A DNA stretch of 64,000 nt from Pseudomonas sp. S31 (GCF_016648105.1 NZ_JACVVE010000001.1:1-64000), one strand, 5' to 3'. Counted from the first letter of the stretch, positions 38,702-47,901 are shown. Notes: generated by a model from the letters alone, not told the origin. Made by a program: numbers and translations.

Positions 38702-39382
38702 ATGAAGAACTCACTGCCTCGCGCCACGCTACTGTGCGCCGCCCTGCTCGCCCTGGCGGCCTGCTCCAGCAACCAGGTCGACCCCAAGGACTATTCCGGT
38801 TTCCTCAAGGACTACAGCCGGCTCGAGCCCGCGAAGAGCGCATCGGGCGCGCCGGTGATGCGCTGGATCGACCCCAGCGTCAAGGCCGGTCAATACACCG
38901 AGGTATTCATCGAGCCGAGCCAGTTCTACCCCAAGCCACAGCCGACCGAGGTGATTTCGGCGCAGACGCTGCAGGAAATCACCCGCTACTTCAACGAGGC
39001 CATGCGCCGTGAGCTGGGCAGCGTGTTGACCCTGGTGAAAACGCCTGGGCCGAACACCATCGTGGTGCGCCCGGCAATTACCGCCGTGTCCACCCGTACC
39101 GAAGGCCTAAAGCCGTATGAGGTGATCCCGATCGCCCTGGTAGCGGCAGCGGTCAACACCGCCGCCGGCGGACGCGACCAGGAAACCGATGTCGCGGTAG
39201 AGGCGGCGTTCCTCGATGGCGCCACGCAGAAGGTGCTGGCCCAGGTGGTACGCAAGGGCAGCGGCAAGGCGCTGGAGAACGACACCCAGAAACTGACCCT
39301 CGACGACGTCAAGCCAGTGCTCGACGGCTGGGCGCGCGACATGCGTAACAGTTTCGTGGCGCTGAAGAGCAAGGCACGCTGA
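38702..39382 (+). CDS. DUF3313-like lipoprotein
   Basis: A 226-residue outer-membrane lipoprotein. The N-terminus MKNSLPRATLLCAALLALAACSSN has the lipobox LAAC. The mature DPKDYSGFLKDYSRLEP and the tail (LDGWARDMRNSFVALK) fit the DUF3313 family, whose function is unknown. It is divergent from the acyltransferase gene and followed by a hairpin. I see no good Shine-Dalgarno before the ATG. Confidence 0.85.
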   Translation: MKNSLPRATLLCAALLALAACSSNQVDPKDYSGFLKDYSRLEPAKSASGAPVMRWIDPSVKAGQYTEVFIEPSQFYPKPQPTEVISAQTLQEITRYFNEAMRRELGSVLTLVKTPGPNTIVVRPAITAVSTRTEGLKPYEVIPIALVAAAVNTAAGGRDQETDVAVEAAFLDGATQKVLAQVVRKGSGKALENDTQKLTLDDVKPVLDGWARDMRNSFVALKSKAR

Positions 39383-39395
39383 GTGACGCTTGCGA

Positions 39396-39418
39396 TTGGG
39401 GCCGCTACGCGGCCCCAA
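39396..39418. terminator. Hairpin between convergent genes
   Basis: TTGGGGCCGC-TAC-GCGGCCCCAA is a perfect 10-bp stem with a 3-nt loop, 14 bp after the lipoprotein stop codon and before the convergent sdaA. A pyrimidine-rich tract (cgcccccctttta) follows. Confidence 0.7.
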
Positions 39419-39436
39419 ACACGCCCCCCTTTTACC

Positions 39437-40813
39437 TCAGCACTCGACGAACGCCACCGCCAGCCCACCGCGTGAGGTTTCCTTGTAGTTGGCATGCATG
39501 TCGGCACCGGTGTCGCGCATCGTCCGGATCACCCGATCGAGCGAGATGAAGTGCTCGCCGTCACCGCGCAGGGCCATCTGCACGGCATTGATCGCTTTCA
39601 CCGCAGCAATCGCATTGCGCTCGATGCACGGCACCTGAACCAGGCCGCCGACAGGGTCGCAGGTCAGCCCCAGATTATGCTCCAGGGCAATTTCCGCGGC
39701 ATTTTCCAACTGCGCGGGCGTCGCCCCCAGCACTTCGGCAAGGCCCGCCGCCGCCATCGAGCAGGCCGAGCCTACCTCGCCCTGGCAGCCCACTTCCGCG
39801 CCGGAAATCGAAGCGTTCTTCTTGCACAGGATGCCTACCGCAGCCGCCGCCAGCAGGAAGGACACCACATCATCGTCGCAGGCCTGCGGGTTGAACTTCA
39901 TGTAGTAGTGCAGCACTGCAGGAATGATCCCGGCGGCACCGTTGGTGGGTGCGGTGACCATGCGCCCACCGGCGGCGTTTTCTTCGTTGACCGCCAGGGC
40001 ATACAGATTGACCCATTCCATCGCACTCAGGGTCGAGCCGATCACATTGGGCTTGCCCAGCTCTTGCAGGCTGCGGTGCAGCCGCGCGGCACGCCGCTTG
40101 ACGTGCAAGCCACCCGGGAGGATGCCTTCGTTGCGCAGGCCGTTGACCACGCAGTCCTTCATCGCCGCCCAGATGCGCAGCAGCCCCTCGCGGACCTCGG
40201 CTTCGCAGCGCCAGGCGCACTCGTTGGCCATCATCAACTGGCCGACGCTAAGGCCATGGGTCTTGCATAACGCCAACAGTTCGGCACCGCTGGAAAACTC
40301 ATAAGGCAGGTCCACCGCTCCCACCTCGCTCGCCGGGGCGTCGATTTCAGCCTGCTCGACGATGAATCCGCCGCCAACCGAGTAGTAGGTCTGGGTGAAC
40401 AGGCAAACGTCGCCCTGGAAGGCGTGCAGGCTCATGGCATTGGGGTGGTACGGCAGGTCTTCGTCAAGCAGGCGCATGTCCCGTTCGTAAATGAAGACCA
40501 GCGGCTGGCTGCCATCGAGGATCAGGCATTGTTCCTGGCGCAACTGGGCAATGCGCGGCTCGATACTGGCCGGATCGATCCGGTCAGGCCATTGGCCCAT
40601 CAACCCGAGCAGGCAGGCGCGGTCGGTCGCATGGCCGACACCGGTGGCCGACAGCGAGCCGTAGAGGCGCACTTCGACGCGGCCGACCCGGGCCAGCAGC
40701 CCCTGTTCGCGCAAGGCCTGGGCAAAGGTCGCGGCAGCCCGCATAGGGCCCACCGTGTGCGAACTGGAAGGGCCGATGCCAATTTTGAAGAGGTCGAAAA
40801 CACTGATAGCCAT
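39437..40813 (-). CDS. sdaA: L-serine ammonia-lyase, iron-sulfur type
   Basis: A 458-residue single-chain L-serine dehydratase (beta domain then alpha domain) that converts serine to pyruvate and ammonia. It opens with [20 protein letters not shown], and the cluster cysteines lie in [17 protein letters not shown] and [16 protein letters not shown]. The N-terminal phosphate-like SSSH loop is intact. The ATG at 40813 is in the family position; the open frame goes on to 40906. A LysR gene is divergent. It could equally be called sdaB or tdcG. Confidence 0.94.
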   Translation of the reverse strand: MAISVFDLFKIGIGPSSSHTVGPMRAAATFAQALREQGLLARVGRVEVRLYGSLSATGVGHATDRACLLGLMGQWPDRIDPASIEPRIAQLRQEQCLILDGSQPLVFIYERDMRLLDEDLPYHPNAMSLHAFQGDVCLFTQTYYSVGGGFIVEQAEIDAPASEVGAVDLPYEFSSGAELLALCKTHGLSVGQLMMANECAWRCEAEVREGLLRIWAAMKDCVVNGLRNEGILPGGLHVKRRAARLHRSLQELGKPNVIGSTLSAMEWVNLYALAVNEENAAGGRMVTAPTNGAAGIIPAVLHYYMKFNPQACDDDVVSFLLAAAAVGILCKKNASISGAEVGCQGEVGSACSMAAAGLAEVLGATPAQLENAAEIALEHNLGLTCDPVGGLVQVPCIERNAIAAVKAINAVQMALRGDGEHFISLDRVIRTMRDTGADMHANYKETSRGGLAVAFVEC

Positions 40814-40847
40814 GCTAATGCCTGACCGTGACGGCAATTTTTTACCA

Positions 40848-40890
40848 CCACGATTCCGTGGGAAAATTTGAGGCGGAACGCCAATTGGCG
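40848..40890. promoter_or_regulatory. Palindromes in the sdaA-LysR divergent promoter
   Basis: Two palindromes occur within 43 bp: CCACG-attc-CGTGG flanked by AT-rich mirrors (attttt...aaaatt), and a perfect 12-mer CGCCAATTGGCG at 40879-40890. They lie 35-77 bp before sdaA and 70 bp or more before the LysR gene, where a LysR-type protein would bind. Confidence 0.5.
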
Positions 40891-40959
40891 CCATACTGCC
40901 CCCCACACCCTACAATGACCAACGAAACTTCCTAAGCAAGCCATTAGTAGAGCTAAACG

Positions 40960-41892
40960 ATGCGACGCCAACTCAATGGCCAGATGTTCGTCTGGCTGCA
41001 TGTGTTTTCCTGTGCTGCCCGGCACCTGTCCTTCACCCGCTGCGCCGAGGAGCTGCATATCACGCCTGGCGCGGTCAGCCAGCAGATGCGCCAGCTCGAG
41101 GACCGCCTGGGCTACCGCCTGTTCCTGCGCCGGCCGCGCGGCGTGGAGTTGAGCGCCGAAGGCCAGCGCCTTGCGCAGACGGTGGCCGAAGCCTACGGCA
41201 ACATAGAGGCCGAACTGCTGCGCCTGGATGCCGGCGAAATCCGTGGCACCCTGCGCCTGCGCTCGATCCCGTCGTTCCTTGCCAAGTGGCTCACACCCCG
41301 GCTGCCGCGCTTCCAGCAACGCTACCCGGACATCGAGCTGCGCCTGGTGGCCGAGGACAGCGCCCAGGCACTGGACCCCGAGGATTTCGACCTGGCCATC
41401 GACCTCAACGACGGCAGCTACCCCGGTATGCTGTCCACGCCATTGCTGGACGAACAGATCTTCCCGGTCTGCTCACCGGCGCTGCTGCGCGGCCGCCCGC
41501 CCCTGCATGGCCCGGCGGACCTGGTGCATTACCCGCTGTTGCACGACATGACCGCCTGGCGCGGCAGTTCCGAGTACGCCGAATGGGAGTTCTATCTGGA
41601 GGGTATCGGTGCTTCTGGGCTCGATGTGCGACGCGGACACACCTTCAATCGCAACCACCTGACGATCGAAGCGGCCATTGCCGGGATCGGCGTGGCCATT
41701 GCCCGGCGCACGCTGCTCAACGACGAACTGGAGCGCGGGGCGCTGATCGTGCCGTTCGGGGTGCCCATTCCCAACCACAAGCGCTACATGCTGCACTACT
41801 CGCCGGGCGGGCTCGCCCAGCCCGGCGCACGGGCGGTGCACGACTGGCTGGTCGAGGAAGCCGGCAGTTTCAGGGCGCTGCATGGGGGGTGA
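40960..41892 (+). CDS. LysR family regulator (GcvA/DsdC-like), divergent from sdaA
   Basis: A 310-residue LysR protein with helix-turn-helix FSCAARHLSFTRCAEELHITPGAVSQQMRQLE and a GcvA-type effector domain (IRGTLRLRSIPSFLAKWLTPRLPRF). It starts 146 bp from sdaA in the opposite direction. By position it is the likely regulator of serine deamination; an effector such as serine or glycine is inference only. Confidence 0.9.
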   Translation: MRRQLNGQMFVWLHVFSCAARHLSFTRCAEELHITPGAVSQQMRQLEDRLGYRLFLRRPRGVELSAEGQRLAQTVAEAYGNIEAELLRLDAGEIRGTLRLRSIPSFLAKWLTPRLPRFQQRYPDIELRLVAEDSAQALDPEDFDLAIDLNDGSYPGMLSTPLLDEQIFPVCSPALLRGRPPLHGPADLVHYPLLHDMTAWRGSSEYAEWEFYLEGIGASGLDVRRGHTFNRNHLTIEAAIAGIGVAIARRTLLNDELERGALIVPFGVPIPNHKRYMLHYSPGGLAQPGARAVHDWLVEEAGSFRALHGG

Positions 41893-41933
41893 GTGGGTGC
41901 TTGGCGAGGTGTGCACTTGAGATTTGTGGTGGA

Positions 41934-41973
41934 GCTGATATCGAGCGCCGCCCGCGCGGCGCTCGATATCAGC
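41934..41973. repeat. Perfect 18-bp hairpin between convergent genes
   Basis: gctgatatcgagcgccgc and its exact complement are separated by only 4 bases (ccgc). It lies between the convergent LysR and sulfatase-fold genes, 26 bp from the nearer stop codon. No T-tract follows on either strand, so it may stop transcription by another route or be a mobile-element relic. Confidence 0.75.
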
Positions 41974-41999
41974 CGCGCCGGCCAACCCAAGACATACAC

Positions 42000-43694
42000 T
42001 CAGCGCACCGCCGTCACCCCCTGGTCCGGCCCAGGCGTCACCACCTGCCCCAGGTCGATGTGGCGGAAATCCGGCTTGGCGCCCAGCCGCGCATTGAACC
42101 GCACGTTGAAGGTGAACGGATCGTCCGTCACCTGGTCCAGCGCCTTGCCATACACCGTCGCCACTCCAGCCCGGTCATAGCCCATCAAGCCGAGCAAGGT
42201 CGGGAAGATGTTGTAGTGACTGGAAGCATTGCGGTTATGCGCCAGGTGCGTCTGCCAGTCCAGGGTCTTGAGCCCCTGCCCCTGGATCACCAGCAACGGC
42301 ACCAGCCCCTCCTCTGCCACTGGGTCGCTGTCGCAGTGGGTGTTCAACCCAGGGTTGCCGCGCTCATGCAGGTCCTGGCCATGGTCGGAGGTATAGATCA
42401 CCACTGCCTGGCTCAGGTCGCCTTCGGCGAACAGGCGCCGGAAGAACTCGCCAACGTTCCATTGCAGGCTGTTGCGGTAACTGTTGCGGTACAACAGCCA
42501 ATCCTGGGGCCGCCCGTCGAAGCCATCGCGGGTGCCGATGTCGGTCACGTCGGTGAAGCGCCCGCGAGGCAACGCCGGCCGGTACGTCATGAAGTCGTCG
42601 GGGTATTTGTCGTGCACGGGAAAATGCGCGCCGACCTTGTTGATCACGATCAGTTGCGGCTTGCCGTCGGCGAGCAGCGTCACCAGGCGCGCCACTGCGG
42701 CCATGTCGCGCTGCACCACCGGGGTGTCGTCGAACTGGATGAACTGGTCGATGTCACGCTTTTCCGTCTCGGTCATCAGGTTCTGCAGGTGCCCGCCGGT
42801 GCGCTGGCCGTCGATGTAGACCGTACCCAGCCCCGCCGCCTTGGCGTATTGCCAGATCGATGGCTGGGTCGAATTGATGCGCAGGTAATCTTCGCGCGTA
42901 CCGCCGTAGCGCAGGGTCACGTTGGTGTCGGCGCTGCAATTGGCGACCGAGGCTGCATAGCCGAAATTGATGATGTCCACGCCCGGCTGGGCGCGGTTCA
43001 GGTGACTGTCGACGCCGGCCGGGGTGTTGATGTCCAGGTAGTTGCCGGCGATGCTTTCGTCGATCACCAGCACGATGTCGCGAGCCAGCGGCGCCGTCGG
43101 GCGTGCCAGGCTCACTGGCTGGCGGGGGCCGACACTGTCGTGCACGGCTTCATAGCCCATCAGGCTCAGGTACGCCAAGGGCGTGTACATCACCGGCAGG
43201 CCACGGGCGCCCTCGCCCGCGCGAATGAACAGGATCGCCACCAGCAGGGCCAGCGCCAGCACCGGCGAAGCGATCGACAGCCACCCCGGCAAGCGCGGCG
43301 CAGGCCCGGGCCGCAAACCAACGCCAAGCAACAGCAGCCCGGCCTTGGCCATGGCCAGGGCAATCGCATGGTGGTACTGCTGCAGCGCCTCCTGGACGAA
43401 GCCCCCGGCATAGACCATGGACACGAATGCGCTGTAGGTCATGTACGAATCAGTGATGCGGGTGTAGGCATCGATGAACACCGAGCTCAGCGCAAACAAC
43501 AGGGCCAGCATCCAGCGCAATGGACTCGGACGGATCCAGGCGCCCAGCAACAATGCTACCGCCAGCACTCCGAACACGCCGACATACAAGAACAACGGCA
43601 AGCCCACACCCAATGCCGTGATGCGCTCGGCATAAAGCCCGTGAAAACTCGCTAGATAGCCGAGCAATAGTACGATTTTGATACACCCACGCAT
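42000..43694 (-). CDS. Phosphoethanolamine-transferase-like membrane sulfatase-fold protein
   Basis: A 564-residue enzyme with about five N-terminal membrane helices (to about residue 165) and a periplasmic alkaline-phosphatase/sulfatase-fold domain. Metal-site stretches are IVLVIDESIAGNYL, VINKVGAHFPVHDKYP and VIYTSDHGQDLHERG. Known relatives (EptA, CptA) move phosphoethanolamine to lipid A or LPS core; others act on glycans. The ATG at 43694 has GAGGAG upstream. No direct partner gene is adjacent, so the acceptor is unknown. Confidence 0.87.
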   Translation of the reverse strand: MRGCIKIVLLLGYLASFHGLYAERITALGVGLPLFLYVGVFGVLAVALLLGAWIRPSPLRWMLALLFALSSVFIDAYTRITDSYMTYSAFVSMVYAGGFVQEALQQYHHAIALAMAKAGLLLLGVGLRPGPAPRLPGWLSIASPVLALALLVAILFIRAGEGARGLPVMYTPLAYLSLMGYEAVHDSVGPRQPVSLARPTAPLARDIVLVIDESIAGNYLDINTPAGVDSHLNRAQPGVDIINFGYAASVANCSADTNVTLRYGGTREDYLRINSTQPSIWQYAKAAGLGTVYIDGQRTGGHLQNLMTETEKRDIDQFIQFDDTPVVQRDMAAVARLVTLLADGKPQLIVINKVGAHFPVHDKYPDDFMTYRPALPRGRFTDVTDIGTRDGFDGRPQDWLLYRNSYRNSLQWNVGEFFRRLFAEGDLSQAVVIYTSDHGQDLHERGNPGLNTHCDSDPVAEEGLVPLLVIQGQGLKTLDWQTHLAHNRNASSHYNIFPTLLGLMGYDRAGVATVYGKALDQVTDDPFTFNVRFNARLGAKPDFRHIDLGQVVTPGPDQGVTAVR

Positions 43695-44076
43695 GCTCGG
43701 CTCCTCGAAGTCATCGCTTTTCACTCCAACCGTAGCATCCCTGAAACAATTCACAAGCCCTTAAAAGTCAATTTTCCGGCGATATCATAACGCCAGAATT
43801 TGGCGCTCAAAGTGTCTCATCCTTGGCACTCTCTATTACTCACAGACCAAGCATGATGCGGCCTACGACCGTTCATCGGTTATCCGATCGGCCATTTGCC
43901 ACTAGCTTTCAACGCTAAACCCCGGATTGGCAAAGGGTTGCTGGCAGTTGGCCGCATTGCTCAGCGCTTGTAAATGCGACGAAACATGCCATTGCTTTGA
44001 CGCAAATCCAAATCGCTGAGCTATACCGAATTCACATCTGTTTCATCCCCCTTACTCATCCATCGAGGCGATGCGC
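43695..44076. other. Divergent promoter region of the EPS operon, no gene
   Basis: This 382-bp gap is notably AT-rich for the window and contains no open frame longer than about 21 codons. It separates the sulfatase-fold gene (minus) from the exopolysaccharide operon (plus). A short repeat ATCGG-ttat-CCGAT lies at 43875-43888. It is the natural place for binding of EPS regulators, but I see no confident sigma-54 or AlgU promoter. Confidence 0.6.
43997..44025 (+). promoter_or_regulatory. Candidate sigma-70 promoter of the EPS operon
   Basis: TTGACG (43997-44002), a 17-bp spacer and GCTATA (44020-44025) precede the first EPS gene, giving a leader of about 45 bases. TATACC two bases further is an alternative -10. 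It matches the consensus moderately. Confidence 0.4.
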
Positions 44077-45429
44077 ATGGACGTGAGCGTTTTTGGCACC
44101 GGTTATGTCGGTCTGGTACAAGCGGCAGCCCTGGCGGATGTCGGGCACCGCGTGCTCTGCGTGGACGTGGATACCCACAAGATCAACCAGTTGCGCCAGG
44201 GCGTACCGCCGATCAGTGAACCCGGTCTGTCGGAACTGCTGGAAGACAACATCCGCGAAGGCCGGCTGTCATTCAGCACCCAGGCCAGCGATGCGGTGAG
44301 CCACGCTGAGCTGATCTTCATCGCCGTGGGTACCCCGCCGGACGAGGACGGCTCGGCCGATCTGTCCCACGTGCTGGACGTCACCCGGCAGATCACCGAG
44401 CTGATGGAGGGCGACCGCACCCTGATCGTCAAGTCCACCGTGCCGGTGGGCACCGCCGACCAGGTGCTGGTGCTGGCACGTGATGAGTTGCAGCGCCTGG
44501 GCAAGGCCCAGTTGCAGGTACGGGTGGTGTCCAACCCGGAATTTCTCAAGGAAGGCAGCGCCCTGGCCGATTGCATGCGCCCCGACCGCATCATCGTCGG
44601 CACCCGCGATGCGGTGGCCCACGACCAGCTCGCCGAGCTCTACGCGCCGTTCTGCCGCAACCACGAAAAACTCATGTTCATGGACAACCGCAGCGCCGAG
44701 CTGACCAAGTACGCCGCCAACGCCATGCTCGCCACGCGCATCAGCTTCATGAACGAACTGGCCAACCTCAGCGAGCGGCTGGGCGCCGACATCGAGGCGG
44801 TGCGCAAGGGCATCGGTTCCGACCCGCGCATCGGCTACCACTTCATCTACCCCGGCTGCGGCTTCGGTGGCTCGTGCTTCCCCAAGGACATCAAGGCCCT
44901 GCTGCACACCGCCGAGCACAGCGGCATGCCGCTGCGCTTGCTGCAGAGCGTCAACGACGTCAATGACCAGCAGCGCCAGGTGCCCTTCGCCAAGCTCAAG
45001 CAGCGTCTGGGTGGACAACTGGCCGGCAAGTCCATCGCCCTCTGGGGCCTGGCCTTCAAGCCCAACACCGACGACATGCGCGAAGCGCCCAGCCGCTACC
45101 TGATGGAAGCGCTCTGGGCCGAAGGCGCCACGGTGCGCGCCTACGACCCCGAGGCGATGGACGAATGCCGGCGACTGTACGGCTACCGTGACGATCTGCA
45201 ACTGTGCGCCACCCGCGACGACACCCTGCAGGACGCCGACGCCCTGGTGATCTGCACCGAGTGGAAGAACTTCCGCGTGGTCGACTTCACCCTGCTGGCC
45301 AGCAAACTGCGCGAACGGGTGATCATCGACGGGCGCAACCTCTACAACCCCGAGCATGTCGCCGCCCATGGCCTGCTCTACAGCGGCATTGGCCTGCGTC
45401 AGGTCACGCCCCCGGTAGGCGCGCCATGA
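44077..45429 (+). CDS. ugd: UDP-glucose 6-dehydrogenase
   Basis: A 450-residue NAD-dependent enzyme that oxidises UDP-glucose to UDP-glucuronate. The NAD-binding GTGYVG is at residues 7-12, and the catalytic cysteine is Cys267 in GFGGSCFPKD. The WGLAFKPNTDDMREAPS region of the UDP-binding domain is intact. Two ATGs are possible (44071, 44077); GAGG is 8 bases from the second, so I use it. It is the first gene of the exopolysaccharide operon and supplies its uronic-acid precursor. It overlaps the next gene by 4 bp. Confidence 0.95.
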   Translation: MDVSVFGTGYVGLVQAAALADVGHRVLCVDVDTHKINQLRQGVPPISEPGLSELLEDNIREGRLSFSTQASDAVSHAELIFIAVGTPPDEDGSADLSHVLDVTRQITELMEGDRTLIVKSTVPVGTADQVLVLARDELQRLGKAQLQVRVVSNPEFLKEGSALADCMRPDRIIVGTRDAVAHDQLAELYAPFCRNHEKLMFMDNRSAELTKYAANAMLATRISFMNELANLSERLGADIEAVRKGIGSDPRIGYHFIYPGCGFGGSCFPKDIKALLHTAEHSGMPLRLLQSVNDVNDQQRQVPFAKLKQRLGGQLAGKSIALWGLAFKPNTDDMREAPSRYLMEALWAEGATVRAYDPEAMDECRRLYGYRDDLQLCATRDDTLQDADALVICTEWKNFRVVDFTLLASKLRERVIIDGRNLYNPEHVAAHGLLYSGIGLRQVTPPVGAP

Positions 45430-46490
45430 AGGTGCTGGTGACCGGTGCGGCCGGTTTCATCGGTGCCCACACCTGCCTGCGGCTGTTGCGTGATGGCCAC
45501 CAGGTCCTGGGGTTGGACAACTTCAACGACTACTACGACCCCAGCCTCAAGCATGACCGGGTGCGCTGGGTGCGTGAACAGGCCGGTGACCTGGCGGTCC
45601 ATCACCTGGACCTGGGCGATCGCGACGGCGTGGCCCGGCTGTTCGCCCTCGAGCGCCCCGACGTGGTGGTGCACCTGGCCGCCCAGGCTGGCGTGCGCTA
45701 TTCGTTGCAGAACCCGCAGGCCTACGTCGACAGCAACCTCGCGGGCTTTCTCAACATCCTCGAAGGCTGCCGGCGCCACCCGGTACAGCACCTGCTGTAC
45801 GCCTCGTCCAGCTCGGTGTACGGCGCCAACCAGCGCACCCCGTACCGGGTCCAGGACGCGGTCGACCACCCGCTGTCGCTGTATGCCGCCACCAAGAAGG
45901 CCAACGAGGCCATGGCCCACAGCTACAGCCACCTGTTCGGCGTGCCCTGTAGCGGCCTGCGTTTCTTCACCGTGTACGGCCCGTGGGGGCGCCCCGACAT
46001 GTCGCCCATGCAGTTCGCCACGGCGATCACCCAGGGCCGTGCGATCCAGCTATTCAACCATGGCCGCCACCAGCGCGATTTCACCTACATCGACGACATC
46101 GTCGAGAGCCTGGTGCGGCTCGTCCCGCATCCGCCAAGCGCAGACGGCCACTGGGATGCACTGCAACCGGACGCGGCAACCAGCCACGCGCCGTGGCGCC
46201 TGTTCAACATCGGCGGGCAACGCCCGGTGGAACTGCTCGACTACCTGGCGCTGCTGGAAAAGCACCTGCAGCGCGACGCCAAGATCGAGCTGCTGCCGCT
46301 GCAGCCAGGCGATGTGCTGGCGACCTGCGCCGATGCCACCGCATTGGATCAAGTCACTGGCTTTACCCCACGCATTTCACTGGATGAAGGGCTCAGGCGA
46401 TTCGTCGCCTGGTTTCAAGGCTACTACTCGCCCAATGGCCCCCAGGCCAACCGCTCAGGCGAGCAGACCGATCAACGGAGGGCGGTATGA
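45426..46490 (+). CDS. UDP-glucuronate 4-epimerase-like NAD-dependent epimerase
   Basis: A 354-residue extended SDR. The NAD motif TGAAGFIG is at residues 6-13, and the catalytic Ser/Tyr/Lys appear in YASSSSVYG and LYAATKKANEAMAH. The sequence style (DNFNDYYDPSLK, FTVYGPWGRPDM) is that of UDP-GlcA 4-epimerases (LspL/WbnF), giving UDP-galacturonate. Its ATG overlaps the ugd stop codon (ATGA). With ugd it suggests a polymer containing galacturonic and/or glucuronic acid. Confidence 0.92.
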   Translation: MKVLVTGAAGFIGAHTCLRLLRDGHQVLGLDNFNDYYDPSLKHDRVRWVREQAGDLAVHHLDLGDRDGVARLFALERPDVVVHLAAQAGVRYSLQNPQAYVDSNLAGFLNILEGCRRHPVQHLLYASSSSVYGANQRTPYRVQDAVDHPLSLYAATKKANEAMAHSYSHLFGVPCSGLRFFTVYGPWGRPDMSPMQFATAITQGRAIQLFNHGRHQRDFTYIDDIVESLVRLVPHPPSADGHWDALQPDAATSHAPWRLFNIGGQRPVELLDYLALLEKHLQRDAKIELLPLQPGDVLATCADATALDQVTGFTPRISLDEGLRRFVAWFQGYYSPNGPQANRSGEQTDQRRAV

Positions 46491-47233
46491 CAGGACAACC
46501 CAGAAGCGCGCAACTGCAGGCGCTATACCAGGACAAACGGATGGACCCGGCCCATCGACAACGCATCGATGCCGCCATCCACATGCAAGGCCGCGGCTGG
46601 TTCACCGGCCGTATCGGTGGCCGGCCCTGGACCTTGTCGCGCACCAACCGCGCGCTGTCGTGCCTGGCGGCGCTCGGCCTGCTGCTGTTGCTGTCGCCGG
46701 TGTTCCTGGTGCTCGCCCTGCTGATCAAGGGCTCCAGCGCGGGCCCGGTGTTCTTCGTGCAGCAGCGCACCGGCTACCGCGGCCGGGTGTTCGGCATGTT
46801 CAAGTTCCGCACCATGGTCGCCAACGCCGAGGCGCTGAAGGAGTCGGTGCGCCACCTGAACAAGCACGGTGCCGACGCCATCGACTTCAAGATCGACAAG
46901 GACCCGCGCATCACCTCGGTGGGCAGTTGGCTGCGCCGCAGCAGCCTCGACGAGCTGCCCAACCTGATCAACGTGGTCACCGGCGACATGCGCCTGGTCG
47001 GCCCACGCCCCACCTCGTTCAACGCCTATCGCTACAAGGACAACCACCTCGCGCGGTTGTCGATCTACCCCGGCATGACCGGCCTCTGGCAGATCTCCGG
47101 GCGCAGCAACATCGACTTCGACCAGCGCGTCGAACTCGACCTCAGCTACATCAACGAACAGAGCCCCGTGCTGGATATGAAGATCCTGCTCAAGACTCCG
47201 TTCAAAGTCTTCACTGGCCACGGAGCAAGTTGA
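46487..47233 (+). CDS. Initiating sugar-phosphate transferase (WcaJ/ExoY type)
   Basis: A 248-residue short-form polyprenyl-phosphate hexose-1-phosphate transferase. An N-terminal arm of about 50 residues leads to one membrane helix (LAALGLLLLLSPVFLVLALL) and then the catalytic core with GPVFFVQQRTGYRG, MFKFRTM, SLDELPNLINVVTGDM and LVGPRP. It loads the first sugar on undecaprenyl phosphate to start each repeat. The start overlaps the epimerase stop (ATGA). Confidence 0.94.
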   Translation: MTGQPRSAQLQALYQDKRMDPAHRQRIDAAIHMQGRGWFTGRIGGRPWTLSRTNRALSCLAALGLLLLLSPVFLVLALLIKGSSAGPVFFVQQRTGYRGRVFGMFKFRTMVANAEALKESVRHLNKHGADAIDFKIDKDPRITSVGSWLRRSSLDELPNLINVVTGDMRLVGPRPTSFNAYRYKDNHLARLSIYPGMTGLWQISGRSNIDFDQRVELDLSYINEQSPVLDMKILLKTPFKVFTGHGAS

Positions 47234-47234
47234 G

Positions 47235-47882
47235 ATGGACGGTTCTACTTCGAGAAGCCTGAGTGTCGCCACACCGAGCGAGACCAACCTCACCGCCACT
47301 GTCCTGGACCTCGACCAGCGCACCCTGCTGCTGACCGCGGCCAATACCGGCAGCGGCACCAGCACCAGCAGCCTGGTATTCGCCAACCAGTTGGCGATGA
47401 TGAGCGCCGGCAGCGTGTTGCTGATCGACAGCAGCAACACCGGCAACAACCTCAGCCAGCAGTTGGGGCTGGGCAAGTTGCGCGGGTTCACCGACCTGTT
47501 GTTCGACCAGGATACCCCGCCACTGGCCCAGGACTGCATCGTGCGCCTGGCCGACCAGCCGTTCGACATCCTCCCCGGCGGCACCTTCCGCCGTGGCCGC
47601 GAGCGCCTGGACCCGGAGCGCCTGCGCATCCTGCTGCAACAACTGAGCGACCACTACCGCTTCGTGGTGATCGACGGCGAGGCCGTATACGCCAGCGCCG
47701 ACAGCCTGGTGATCGGCACCCTGGTCGACGGCGTGATCCTGGTGGTGTGCGCCGAGGAAACCCGCTGGGAAGTCGCCCAGGCTGCGGCCCAACGCCTGAC
47801 CCAGGCGGGTGCGCGGTTGATCGGCAGCGTGTTCAACAAGCGCAAGTACTACATGCCCAAGTGGCTGTACGACAACCTCTAG
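47235..47882 (+). CDS. Degenerate BY-kinase/CpsD-like protein of the EPS export machine
   Basis: A 215-residue protein with the P-loop fold of bacterial tyrosine kinases, but the Walker A stretch AANTGSGTSTSS (36-47) has Thr42 where the invariant lysine should be. The Walker A' position reads LLIDSSNTG instead of a D-x-D form, and Walker B is VVIDGEAV. The tail KYYMPKWLYDNL has three tyrosines. ATP turnover is therefore doubtful. It lies before the wza- and wzz-like genes, where an active kinase normally sits, so it may act as a non-catalytic partner of the chain-length protein. Confidence 0.8.
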   Translation: MDGSTSRSLSVATPSETNLTATVLDLDQRTLLLTAANTGSGTSTSSLVFANQLAMMSAGSVLLIDSSNTGNNLSQQLGLGKLRGFTDLLFDQDTPPLAQDCIVRLADQPFDILPGGTFRRGRERLDPERLRILLQQLSDHYRFVVIDGEAVYASADSLVIGTLVDGVILVVCAEETRWEVAQAAAQRLTQAGARLIGSVFNKRKYYMPKWLYDNL

Positions 47883-47901
47883 GCCGGTACAGGAGAAGAC
47901 C

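Noticed and set aside
43880..44040. Sigma-54 promoter for the EPS operon
   Set aside because: The best candidates (TTGGC...GC) have 9 or 14 bases between GG and GC where 10 are required.
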